This document shows positions 34,983 through 45,802 of a stretch of DNA of 50,121 bases, in pieces. The position numbers were made by a program, and so were the translations under genes. Source of the stretch: Grammothele lineata (lineage: Eukaryota; Basidiomycota; Agaricomycetes; Polyporales; Polyporaceae); the NCBI GenBank assembly GCA_002150815.3, contig NDFF03000025.1, forward strand, positions 1-50,121. Reading direction: 5' to 3'. The notes beneath the pieces are model-generated. The model saw only the letters and a program-made list of their open reading frames with translations. It did not search any database and was not told the DNA's origin. Position 1 is the first letter of the stretch, and the number at the start of each line of letters is the position of its first letter.

Positions 34983-36118
34983 ATGGACTCCCCTTACGAA
35001 CGCCACTCACGTCTGTATCTGCCCGACGGAGACGTTATCCTCGCTGCCCAGTCTTCCGCTTCGTCTGTGCACACGGACCCTTTGTCGAATGTCGACCGCG
35101 CTGAAAACACACAATCCAAGCATGTCCTCTTCCGCGTCCACAAGTTCCTACTCAGCCACCACTCCCCCACATTCAAGAACATGTTTACAGACGCAAGCGC
35201 GACGGCCGAGGAGATGTACGACGGAGTGCCTCTTGTGCATATGCATGGAGATCGGGCAGAGGATCTCGCGCTACTACTAACGTACCTCTACTTCCCCACG
35301 TACGTCTATTCAACTTTAGCTGCCTCATAGTGAAGACGCTTATATCGATCAGGGAGCTCTCATTTCGGCCTCTCGATCCCGAGAAGCCTCTCATCGTGAG
35401 CGGTGTCATCCGGTTGGCCGATAAGTACCTCCTCGAGGCACTACGGAAGTATCTCATCAATCAAGTGGTTGCCGACTGGCCGAAAACGCTGGGGGAGTGG
35501 GATTATCGTCAGGCGGAGATTGAGACAAGCTGTAAATGGACGATCGCTCACCGCGGTAGCAAATGGAACGGACTTGCCTTCAACGAACGTTTTCCGGAGC
35601 CTGTGTCCGCGATCATCTTTGCACATGAATTTGGTTGCAAAGAAATCCTCCCGGCCGCCTTCTACCAGCTTCTGACGACACATCCTGAAATGACGGCGGA
35701 CGAGGGCGGCCTCAACATCGTCCCCAAGTGGGAGCTACTAGAGAAGCGCGATCTTCTGCGCTATATCAAGGCCCATGCGAGGTTGTCGTCATTTACCCTG
35801 TTTCCATTTCAGTTTGCTTCCGCTTCATGTATGACCATGGATTGGGCAGAAGATGAAGATAGGGACGAAGAGGAAGAGGATCCCAATCCCTGCCTTTCGT
35901 ACATTCATGCGCTATTGAAGAAATTCTGGTGCCCGGAGCACAGATCAGCAGTATGTGATCCCCTGGAGCTCTATGCGTCAATGAGCGCTGCCAGATTGTC
36001 ATTGGACGACCGATTTCCGGAAGCACTGTGCTTCGAATGTGAAACGGAGCTAGCTCGAAAGTGCGCTTCTAAGCGGCAGGAAATTTGGGATGCGTTGCCG
36101 ACAACGTTTGACTTCTGA
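34983..36118 (+). CDS. BTB/POZ domain protein
   Basis: Two exons, 34983-35299 and 35353-36118, encode 360 aa. The BTB domain spans about 10-130. It contains LPDGDVILAA, FRVHKFLLSHHSPTFKNMF and a strand-helix block ending in ALLLTYLYFPT, followed after the intron by VSGVIRLADKYLLEALRKY. The C-terminal half is a family-specific region with a CPEH...C-F-E-C pattern that could bind metal, and an acidic run (about 235-250). Proteins of this type form a large, variable family in mushrooms, some acting as Cullin-3 adaptors; no substrate can be inferred. The second-exon start was chosen at 35353 because the nearer acceptor at 35328 breaks the conserved frame. Confidence 0.82.
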
Positions 36119-36816
36119 CACTCTTGCGGCTGGTATGTTACGACTGCATCTGTGTGGTCCACGGTCCTCATGACATGCCTCCTAGTAGATTGACATGTTT
36201 TTGTGTATTCTCAGACGATCTCCGATGTAATACCCGACGTCCAAAATCCCCATCTCACGGCGGCAAGCGCTGCGGATAGTGCTTCAGGTACGTTTAACTC
36301 GTCGGAATCCTTGGTGCTCATCATAACTTGGGTGCATAGACAGCTACTGTAGCACCTAGATGGCGTTCGCAAACACCAAAACACCTTCGCGGAGTTCCTC
36401 GACGTGGTAACGTACAACGACATGAGCTGCCTGCGATTGCACGGTCTCCCATATTCTAGACTCTCGCTAGATACTACAGCTGTATGAGTTCCCTCACTCG
36501 TTCTTCCTCCATGGTCTCCGCCCGTTTTCTCCTCCCAAGGCCCTAGAAATCGCACACTCGGATCCGCTGTGACTTCGGTGTCGGCGCTGCGAAAAACCCG
36601 TGTGTTGTACCGTTACGAGCACGTTTTCGCTGGATATAGCATGTAACTCGCGAGCTACGTGTTGCTTCCAGTTGTTTGATGGCACGTTGTCCTTCCCACC
36701 ATTATGACTACTCATGTTCCAGGGTGCCAGCCAGGACGGTGCGATAGATCTATTCTCAGAGATGGAGATAGAAGTCAGAACAATCATAGCATGCCGTAAA
36801 ATGACGCCAGCAGGGC
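36119..36816. other. Gene-poor stretch, possible 3' end of the F-box-like gene
   Basis: About 700 bp. A GTGAGT donor at about 36833-36828 and an AATAG acceptor near 36754 on the minus strand could add a short last exon to the neighbouring F-box-like gene. Frames beyond that lack protein character on both strands. Confidence 0.35.
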
Positions 36817-38100
36817 CTAGGCTGACTCACGCCCAATTTTGACATTGAGTCGTTCTTCCTTCTCCGCCTTCGCGAAGTGCGCGCATACCTCTCCGACCAG
36901 ATACTGTTGTAAATTCTGATCCTCATATATCAACGGAAGGGATTCAATCGAGAGGGTGATCGTTGTGTGCGGCTGACCTATAGAAATATTCGGGGAGTCA
37001 GAACCGATGCACCTGAGGGCTATGAAGCGCCATGAAGTCGCGCTATTACCCAAACAGCTATCCTCTACAATCTGACCAACTTGGCCGACGAGTGCTAAGA
37101 ACTCTTCTAACGTTCTTCGCCAGGGTTCTGCCCGAATATTCAAACAAAGGTTCCTCGACAGCAGCTTCGGCTGCCACGAGCCTAACAGAGTGTGAAGTAT
37201 GCGCAGGTCCTCTTTTTCACTGTGCTCAGAGGACCCAATGCGATGTAGCCTGATATCGGCCAAAGATGTGAACCATTCTAAGGAAACGATATCCGGCCTT
37301 TTCGTGACAGGATCAACTGCCTGGTGTGTTAACAAAAGTAGCTTGGTTGCAGGTGACAAGTGAACTTCAACGAACTTTCGATCCTAGGTGGGATCCTTCT
37401 ACCTCTAGGGTTGTAGTACCACTCGCCACTGACGGGAAATGAGATTTGGAGGTAGGAGAGTGACGGTTGCGTTTCCAGCAATCTACTGACACCATGCGCG
37501 CTGATCGTATGCACCTAATCTAGACGTTAGTTGGCGCGAAGGATGGTAGCATGGTGCATAGCCAGCGACGGACAGTATACTCACATACAATATCCGTAGT
37601 TTGCGCAGGAATGATCTCTGCTTGCGTGTCATGCATCCGGGTATGATTCCAAGCACGTCCCAATTAACACGATAGCACCCCAGCTCTTCCAGACCATCGA
37701 AGGAATTTAATAACCTTGCAAAATCCGCGAAGCTCGCGAAGTGGACTGAATCAATACTAAGGCAGACAATCGATGTAAATGTCCTGGAATAGAGACCAAG
37801 TTCGCGCACGTTCAGAGGAAAGTGCCGAAGCGACTTCTCCTCCAGCACACCCAAGTACGGGGCGATGCTGAGAGCTTCGAGTGCTGGAAGGCCAGCTGGA
37901 AAAGTGCGGAGGAAACGCGAGAGGACACTATACGGCCAATACTGGGTACTGGCTTGACCACAGGACAAGGAGCAGTGATGTATATAAGTTGCGAGGGGAG
38001 GATTAGCGAGAAGTACGGCCGCGAGGCAGCTCAGGACTTCGTGGTTGGTGAGGAGTATGTCGTAGAAAAGCCAGCGCTGGGCTCGGGGGCGCCAAGCCAT
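36817..38100 (-). pseudogene. F-box/LRR-like protein, 5'-truncated
   Basis: Three exon blocks can be joined: 38100-37585, 37516 to about 37405, and about 37366 to 36817. The reading begins with AWRPRAQRWLFYDI, which in mushroom F-box proteins directly follows the N-terminal F-box helices. Leucine-rich repeat-like segments follow (LEALSIAP, LRHFPLNVRELGLYSRTF, LNSFDGLEELGCYRVNWD, LLETQPSLSYLQISFP). Such proteins pair with Skp1 to select ubiquitin-ligase substrates. Here the F-box itself is absent, and the first 100 bp upstream lead straight into a repeat zone. This suggests 5' truncation by rearrangement or insertion. The alternative is a short LRR protein with a TTG/ATG start, or a first exon displaced to the far side of the repeats. 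The 38-nt intron near 37404-37367 is unusually short. Confidence 0.55.
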
Positions 38101-38214
38101 CAGCAAAAATGTATATTTACCCTAATGCGCCGGGCAGCATCCCGATAGTATACAATCAATAAAATAGACCCCCTTTATCTGGATTGATCATTCATGTAGC
38201 CAACCGAACGGGAT

Positions 38215-38435
38215 GCCACCCAACGCATCCCGATGCAGGCGCCCGCATCCCGATGCTGCCCAATGCATCCCGATCGCCTCGGGCTATCGGGGTCATCGCG
38301 ATGCGTTGGGCCCTTCGCGATGCGTTGGGCCCTTCGCGATGCGGTGGGGCCTTCGCGATGCATGAGGTCGTATCGCGATGCATGCAGCGCACCGGGAGCG
38401 TCGGGATGCATTGGGCGCGATCGCGGTGTGACGGG
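38215..38435. repeat. Palindromic and tandem repeat zone (CGCGATGC-type units)
   Basis: Units of 19 bp (CGCGATGCGTTGGGCCCTT) repeat at 38297, 38316 and, with changes, 38335; shorter CGCGATGC starts follow at 38354 and 38374. The left side holds CATCCCGATGC units in the opposite orientation. A 16-bp arm at 38258-38273 (GCCCAATGCATCCCGA) is the exact reverse complement of 38401-38416. The whole zone can therefore fold into a long hairpin. Confidence 0.75.
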
Positions 38436-38690
38436 CGGGCATATACGGGCACACAGACCACCGGACATGCCTAGACGATTGCACCAAGAAAACGAATCAC
38501 ATTAGTTGAGACACGGCGTACGGTACATGGGAGCATACGAGGCCTGCGAGCTCGAGAGGATGTCAGTTCGTCCCAAGAAGTCAGCCCACCAAGAACACAC
38601 AGTCCGCCCACAAACGCGCTCCGACTTGCGAGCACGTCGCCTTCGCACTCGTGCCCGCCCGTGCCTGAACCCCTAGGTGCTCGCGCTGCC

Positions 38691-41600
38691 TCACCGAGTC
38701 GCGCTGCCCCCGCCCGCAACCGCGCTCCCGCTCGCGACTGCGCCGACCGCGCTCCCGCCCGCGACCGCGCCGACCGCGCTCCCGCCCGCGACCACGCTCG
38801 CATCCCGGCTCACGTCGGCCTCCACCCCCTTCGTGCCCTCCGCTCCTTCGCCCGTAGCTCTCGCTTTCCCCTTCGCCTTCTCGCTCTTCTCGCCCGCCCC
38901 GTCCTCCGTCGCGCTTGCACTTCCAGGCTTCGCGACACGCCGTTTTGACTTGCCGTACGTGCGGGTGACTCGAGGAGGGGAAAACACGGGGAAGTGTTCT
39001 TCGATGTCGGCCATCCCGGGCAGTTGACTGAGACCGACGTCGCCCCACATGTCCTTAAGTAGTTGTGTTTCGATTTCGGGCTGCGTGTCGGTGTCGGCGG
39101 TCGTGTGAGCGTTGTCGTCGGGCTGATTGTCGTTGGATGCCGCGTTGAGTTGACGTTCCATCTGCTCCGCTATGAGAGACTCGGCGACGCTAACGACTTT
39201 GGCGCGGGGTATGGTGTTATGGTGCAGACTCCACCACATGCCCGCAGCGGTGGAATCCTCGATCTGCTGGAGCAAGTAATCGACGGCCTCGTCGGGCCTG
39301 CAGCCCACCCTTTCGACCACCTGCTCGTACAAGTTCGGCTGACGCGAACGCTTCTCGCCTTTCTGTGCGGACGGTGGAGGATCCTGATGGGTGTCTTCCT
39401 GAGGAACGTCGAACGCGATGGGGGCAACGGACAGCGGGCGCGAAGGGAATTCGGGGTATTCATCCTCAGGCTCGTCCTCAGGCTCCGTGGTCGACTCGCC
39501 AGAGGGACGCGCGGGCGCGTGGTCGTCCAGATCTGCCGGCGCGCCCTCCCGGGATGACCTGTATGTCAGCTCGCGGGAGGTCGCGCGAGTTTGGCGACTC
39601 TTCAAACGCGCCTCGCGGCGCGCGTTGTACGAAGCAAAAATCCGCGACCGCATCGACGGCGTTCCGTCGTCGGCCTCATGGTCGTTGTTCTCCCGAGGCG
39701 GGTCCGGTGGGGACCGAGCGTAGACCAATCTAGTTGGTGTTCAGCACTAGTAGACGTTGAAAGTCACGCATACACTCACCTGTTGTACCACACGAAGATG
39801 TTTTCATCGTTCTCATCGATCTCCATATCATCGTCAAACTCGTGCCGGTCGTAAATCTCTTTATCGAGTGTCAAGAACTCCGCGAGGCTCTCGAACAACC
39901 TGGTGTCGGCCTCGTCGCAGGTCCAGTTGGCATTCGTCGTGATGATGTGCCCGGCCTGCATGGTAACCCGAATGATCAGTAGGCGTGCGAGACGAGCAGT
40001 GCTCTGCTCAACTTACAAGTACCGCAACGTAGGCTAGAAATTCGGGATGGACCTCGTAGATCCCGTGGCGGCGAGAGAGCGACCCTTGCCCCGAGGCCTG
40101 CCCACCTGGGGCCATCTTCGTGGAACTCGGACCCGTCATGAGGCATCGATACGACTACAGGACCGCGTGAGGGACTGGGGCACATACGGGGGCGCATACA
40201 CACACCTTGTACGTCACCGGTCCTCTCATGAGGCCACGATGAGGCACCGCTGGGTCGAACTGGAGGTCGGTCGGGAATAGGAAGCTAGCGAGCGACTCAT
40301 CCTTTTGCTTTGGCGGCGTCTGATTCTTGGTATATTCCGCTTTCAATTTGGCAGTGACCCTGGAGCATCCGCGTCAGTGTGTACACATGCGCGCGCATAG
40401 CCACTCACTTCACAGGATTTCTGTCGAAATCCGCGCGCATCTCAATCGGGATCACGAGACGGGCTGTGCACTCTGAACCGTAGCGAAGGTTCGCGCTGCC
40501 TCCTTCGTGAAACTCGTCATTTGTCAACGCCTTGATGGTAGTCTTGGGTGCTTTCAACTCGACCTCAGGTAGGAACGTGGACATCTTCTCTTGCAGGGAG
40601 TACAAGTCTGACCCACGAGCGCGACTGCCATGCACGTCGACCTGAAGAGACGTCAGCAACATGCATAGTAGAGGAAGACACACGCACAAATCTGGCCACG
40701 GGTTGTACAGCGCGAGAGAAGCGGACGAGATACTGTACAATATCGTGCACAAGCGGGTTCCTGTCCATGCAAGCCCTAAACCGCTTGTACGCTCGCCTGG
40801 TGGCATCGGGAGTCCTGACGCAGAAGATGAGCCAGTGTACTAAGGCCAGCAGAGGACTCACATCGACTGGATCCGCCGAATGCCTGCTTCGAGAGAGGCA
40901 GGACTTTTGTCGATCTTGTAGAGCGTGATGCCCGTTGTTAAGATGAGTTCCAGGTTCGCATTAGGCCCGCAGCGACGTTGAATCCAGCGCGACTCGACCT
41001 TGAGTTGATATGCGTTGATATCGTCGGCCTCGCTGGGACGCACGTGAGCTAACCGGGCGTGCACAGGGAAGACACTTACTCGACTGCGTGGCTGCTCCCT
41101 CTGGCGTTGATGATCGCGCGAAGCATCTTCTCGAACTGCTTGTACGTGAGCGAGCATTCAGCGTGGTCGGAACGAGGAGAAATAACGCGGGGGTCTGGGC
41201 GGAGACAGGTCTGGAGCCGCGCGCGACGGGTCTCCGCACTTCCCCGAGGCTTTTGCTTTCCCTTCTTCTTGGGCGCTGGCTGTTCGTCATCATTGCTGTC
41301 GTCTTCGAGCTCGATTTCGTCTTCACCCTCTTCGTCGTATGCGGGTTCGTGGTGTCGCGAGCGGCCTTTACTCGAAGACCCATGGCCGCGCGAGCTCGAC
41401 GTGACGCGTTGATCAACCGCCGCGTCGATGTCGACGGTCAGGTCTACCTCCGGCTCGTCTGACAAGGGCGCGCGGGGAGACGGTTCGCGTCGGCGTTGCT
41501 CCGCTTGCTTGTTGGTAGGAGCGCGGTCGCGTTCGGATGTAGCCCTGGTAATAGATGGGCGTGCTGATCCCGCGAAGTGCATATAGTGACAGGCAGACTC

Positions 41601-42106
41601 ACCGATAATCACCATAAGCACCGCTTTGAGCGAGCAGAAGGCGCCTCCGTTTCCTCTCTTGGCGCTCCTCCTCGCTGTCTTCAGCAGCTCTATCCTCTTC
41701 AGTCTGGCGTTTGTGCGCGGATGCCCGCTCGGCCCCGTGCCCGTGATCGTCTGAAAAGAGTAAGTAAGCGCGCATATAGCCCGTCAAACACTAACCTTCA
41801 GAGCGCCGCGGAACTTTATGGCCACTGGGGGCGCTGTGATCGCTGTCGGGGCGCTTGTTGTCGCGGTCACGCGACTTGTGGACGGCGCGTTAGGCCTGTA
41901 AAGAGGACGCGTTGGAGGGGAGACACTCACCTGGTCTGCCACGTTTTTAGTCGGCGCAGGCTTTGGCGGGTGCGGGGGCCGTTCGTCGGAGGATCCGGGA
42001 GGTGTCATTACGATTCTCGTGGTAGGACGTCAGCGTGTGTTGATCCGAGATCGGGGCGGGTAGGGACTCACCTGCGAGGTCGATGTGCACGCGGGACTTG
42101 GGACAT
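38691..42106 (-). CDS. Large protein of unknown function, possible transposon accessory gene
   Basis: Twelve exons: 42106-42072, 42015-41931, 41874-41796, 41750-41603, 41544-41080, 41032-40862, 40814-40688, 40641-40409, 40359-40206, 40154-40017, 39955-39780 and 39729-38691. They encode 949 aa. Residues 1 to about 230 are charged and disordered with basic, acidic and Lys-rich tracts (KKKGKQKPR). A compact central region follows, with blocks YKQFEKMLRAIINA, VESRWIQRRCGPNANLEL, TPDATRRAYKRF, VDVHGSRARGSDLYSLQEKM, LVIPIEMRADFDRNPVKVTA, DLQFDPAVPHRGLMRGPVTY and ENIFVWYNR. The tail is disordered with a YGKSKRRV basic patch and a 9-residue Ala/Gly/Val repeat. No catalytic motif is recognised. The basic tracts suggest nucleic-acid binding. 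It lies 265 bp downstream of another unknown gene on the same strand, beside a Plavaka transposase. Confidence 0.75.
38721..38801 (-). repeat. 27-bp tandem repeat inside the last exon
   Basis: Three copies of a 27-bp unit (38721, 38748, 38775) encode a nine-residue Ala/Gly/Ser/Val repeat near the C-terminus of the 949-aa protein. The unit length keeps the reading frame, so copy number could vary without breaking the protein. Confidence 0.7.
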
Positions 42107-42370
42107 TGTAAATAGCTGGGGAGAAAAACAGGTGAGAGGGCCAGGGACGAGGAGGTGGAATGAAAATGAGAGCGGTACGCGCGTCGCCCCGACTTTATGG
42201 GACGCAGGAGCTGTCATCGAAACATACCAAAAACGGCAGCGATGACGCATCGCGTTTGCCGAGGTCGTTAACCACGTGATCGCGATGGAAAGGCCGTTTC
42301 GATTCGAGCACACGATGCGGGGAAATACATATACAAGATTAGGATACTATACATGCAAGAAGGGAAAGAA

Positions 42371-44569
42371 TTACATATACATTGGCCCCGAGGGGGGCAG
42401 GAGGGGCGGTACAGGGAGACGACCAAACCTCTTGGTAAAAGAACGAACGTAAAACGCGATGGCGCGGGCTTCCACCGCCTGAACCTCGGCGCTGTCCTCG
42501 CACTGGGGGAGCGTGTCGATGGGCGCCCATAGTGCTTGGGGGAACCCGGGCCAGGATGACATGAGCGCGAGGAGCGCGGCCAGGCGCGCGCGACGCTCGC
42601 GCCAAGTCGCATCGCCCCAGAGATCCGGCGCGGGGGTCTCTGGGTACAGAGGGAATATGGAGAGGGCCCCGCGCTGGTCCCACACGCGAGCAGCCATGTC
42701 CGCGCGCTCCCACTGGGACAGAGGATCGTCGGACGCGTTCCGCGCGACCATGACGCGGTCGAGCTCGCGCAGTTCGCAACGAAAGTTGACCTCATGGAGA
42801 TCCCAGAGGACGCACGCGCGCAAGAGTGCGTTAGTGCGCGCGTCCTCGAGAGGGACGAGGCGCGTGCGCCAGGCAGGTGTCGCGGATGGGGTATAAGACG
42901 GGAGGCCTCCCGCGCTTGCGAAGAGTCGTCGCAATGCTACCTTACGCGTACGCGCGGCCTGTTGGGCGGCACCATTCTTACTGGTAGTGGCCTCGCGCTC
43001 CTCGAGCTGCTCGACGTCGTAGTTGCCGTAGAGCGCGTCCCGCCACTCTTCAAGTCGTAGGGGGTGTCCGCTGATGGAGACGTCGACCAGTCGCTGTTTG
43101 GCGAAGGCGCGGATGCGGATCCAGTTGTGGACATATCGCGCAACCTTGTCTGATGCCATGTCCGTGATTAAGTAGGGGGGCGGGAGATAATACGCGGCGG
43201 CGTCCTTGGGGGTGTCGGGCAAGGAATAGTCCCTGCGGAGGGCTTCATCCCATGCACGCGGGACGATGGGGAGAGGTGGTGAGTAAGGCATGTGGCGGAG
43301 CGCAGGGTGCGGTTCACGCGGTCGATCGCCGCGCCCTCGCAGGCCGCGGTGAGCCTTCTTCTTCGTCGGGGCCGTGGACGAGGTCGCGTCGCGCGCGGTT
43401 TGGTCCGCTCTGAGACGTTTCGCAGGAGGTTCTTCGGCGCGCGTGATGAGGGAGATGGCATTATTCTCAATAGCCGGGAGGGAGCCGGGCGCGAGGAGGC
43501 GCGAAGTGCGGAGGAGCGTGGAGGCGGGCCATTTTGAGGGGTCTTGGTATGTGCCCGTCGGATCGTACATGGCTCTTTCGAAGGTTGGAAAGGCCGGCTC
43601 GAGGCTGAGGGACGTGGATATGAGTCGAGGCTCCCTGGCGACGCTAACGATAGCGATGTTGTGCGAGTACTGCTGGAATAACCAAAACGGCACGCCCACG
43701 CGGTAGAACTGGTACGCGACCGACGGCTCGTTGAGGAAGCCGCCACGAACCGTGAGGGGCCGTGTTGCTGTGTAGGATGGATCGCGAAGGCGAGGGTTCA
43801 CAACGTCGATATATGTGCTGAAGCCCGATATCTCGAGCACGAGGCGTTGGACGTGGGCGACGAGGGCCACAGTCAGCAAGAACGAGCCGGGAACTCGTTC
43901 TAGCCGTTGGAGGGCGTTCCGCAAGAGCTGGACGAGGTAGTAGCCGTGTCTCTTGCGCTTTTCACACTGTTGAGAATGGTCTCCAGCAACGCCGAAACGC
44001 GCAACGGCGCGCTCGCCTTCCTGACTGAGCTCGGCGAGAACGTCCGGGCGCACGTACCCATGACCGTGCGGCCAGGCATTTTCTTGTTCGGAGAACTCCT
44101 GGTGGGTCAATGTGGTCCAGATTCGATCCCCCGGGCCCACGCCATTGTCGTCTGGGAGTGTCGGAATACACATGTGATGAACGACGTCGGGGTGATATTG
44201 CTGAGGCCATCTTGAATACTCCTGGGGGCCCCAAAATCCATCTAGGCGGGTAACGATACGCTGGCCAGTGATATGGGGGAACTGGGGAACCTCTTTGGCG
44301 TTAGGAGAAGTGATCACGGCGTTGAGGCCACCAAAATCCATGGCGACGAGCGCGTCCAACGCCGTGAGCGTGGCCGGTACTGATACAGCCTGGTAAGTAC
44401 ACTCCCGAGACCCATGAAAAGCAAATACTTACCGCGCGTGGGTTTGAGTTTGAGAGGATGGCCATGCGCAGCGTAATCGTCGACATGATGTATATACTGC
44501 CCAGAGGTTAGTGATTCGGACGTGCACATATGATACAGGGGGACGTACAAGCTCTTCCCACGTCGGCAT
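42371..44569 (-). CDS. Protein of unknown function, probable transposon accessory gene
   Basis: Three exons, 44569-44549, 44496-44433 and 44379-42371, encode 697 aa; almost all of it lies in one long exon. The first exon is tiny (MPTWEEL). The last acceptor at 44380 (GTATCAG) was chosen because the nearer one breaks the frame. Features: an Arg/Lys-rich stretch near 360-390 (KKKAHRGLRGRGDRP), a conserved-looking block FLLTVALVAHVQRLVLEISG followed by a predicted globular part (VGVPFWLFQQY), and a Pro-rich end. No catalytic motif or known domain was recognised. It is divergent from the Plavaka transposase start (1.2 kb apart) and in tandem with the 949-aa gene. Confidence 0.75.
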
Positions 44570-45802
44570 GGCTCCAGAGGCCTAGGGAGAGGGGAAGGGA
44601 GCGTGACGCCAAACGGAACCAAACTGCGCAGATGACCGCGTTTAAGGAATGTTCAAGCGGGAGCGCGAGAGGGACATACCAGAAACGACAAGCACTATAA
44701 CGAGACGTGCCTACACCAAGGGTCAACGGGCCCCAGAGGGCGCCGTGAACAGGGGCGGGTCTTGAGGCCGAGACGGCGAGGGGGTAGATGTCGAAAGGGC
44801 ACGCAGCGGTATGTCTCCGCGCGGTGCAAAGCCCAAGCGTCCTGGAGACCTGACGGCGTCCGGACAGCGAGGGGGGAGGGAGTATCCAAGGACCAAGGTC
44901 TTGAGGAGGTTCTTGCGGCCAAGGCGAGGGATTTGGTGGGCGGCGGCAGCGGAAGGGCGCGGCGGCCGCCAACGGAGACGACGCGGGAAGGCGGAGGAGA
45001 GAGTCGGCGGCGGAAAGGGAGAGGAGCGATGGGCGGAGAGACGACGGCGGGCAGAGGAGACGACGACGGGGAGAGAGGCGACGGCGAGCGAACAGACGGC
45101 AGCGAGCGAAGAGACGGCGGCGGAAGGAGAGAGGACGACGGCGGAGACCGACGGGTGTCGACGTGGAAGCTGGGCCACAGGTTGGACTTAGCGAAATCGG
45201 CCGTGTGGGACTAGCGCCCAAGCCACCGCACGTGCTGGGCGCGCCCCGGCAATCCTCCCCGGCGCCAAATCGCGTCGCTCACAGCCCGCGCCTTCGGCGC
45301 TCGGCGCTCTCGTCCTTCATCCTCGGAGTCCGTCGCGCACCCGGCGCTCTCCTCTATGACTTCCTCCGCGTCCACCACCTCCTCCGCGTCCTCCACCTTC
45401 GCCGCGCCTACCTCCTCTACGACCCTTCGTTGGCCTCACCAGTGCCCCACAACATCGACAGCCCGCCCCGGCCCGATCCCCAAGGCATGGAAGACCAGGT
45501 TTTCCCCCTCCCTACCCTCCTGTGCGCACGAACGCCATCGCGGTCTTCGTCGCCGGAGGTCGAACGCGCTCCCGCCCTGCGGTCGAGACGTTCCATTCTC
45601 CCCCAGGAGTCCGGCCGGACTCCTCCTGCTGTGAGATTGAAGCTCCAAAAAGGTACGTCTTCTATTCGGGTCCCATTCACCTCCGCAAAAATCCCCCGGC
45701 CGACACTGACAACGCTTTGTCTCCTCCCACACCGCGCTCCGCTTACCCACCCCGATGAGGATTCTCCTCCTCGCGGTGTGTCTGTACTGCATCCTCACCA
45801 TC
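44570..45802. other. Divergent region between accessory gene and transposase
   Basis: About 1.2 kb. The part at 44930-45160 is strongly purine-biased on the + strand (GGCGGA/GAGGACGACG repeats). The part at 45330-45430 is C/T-rich with repeated CTCCGCGTCC units. A short + strand frame starts at 45487 and reaches a GTACGT donor at 45653, but it could not be spliced in frame to the transposase. It may be a 5' leader ORF. Confidence 0.45.

Noticed and set aside
38215..38435. CRISPR-like array
   Set aside because: Units are contiguous 19-bp tandem and inverted copies without unique spacers, and the host is a eukaryote.
44723..45221. Overlapping Arg/Ser-rich and Glu/Gly-rich frames on both strands
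   Set aside because: They are translations of a purine-biased simple-sequence stretch, not genes.
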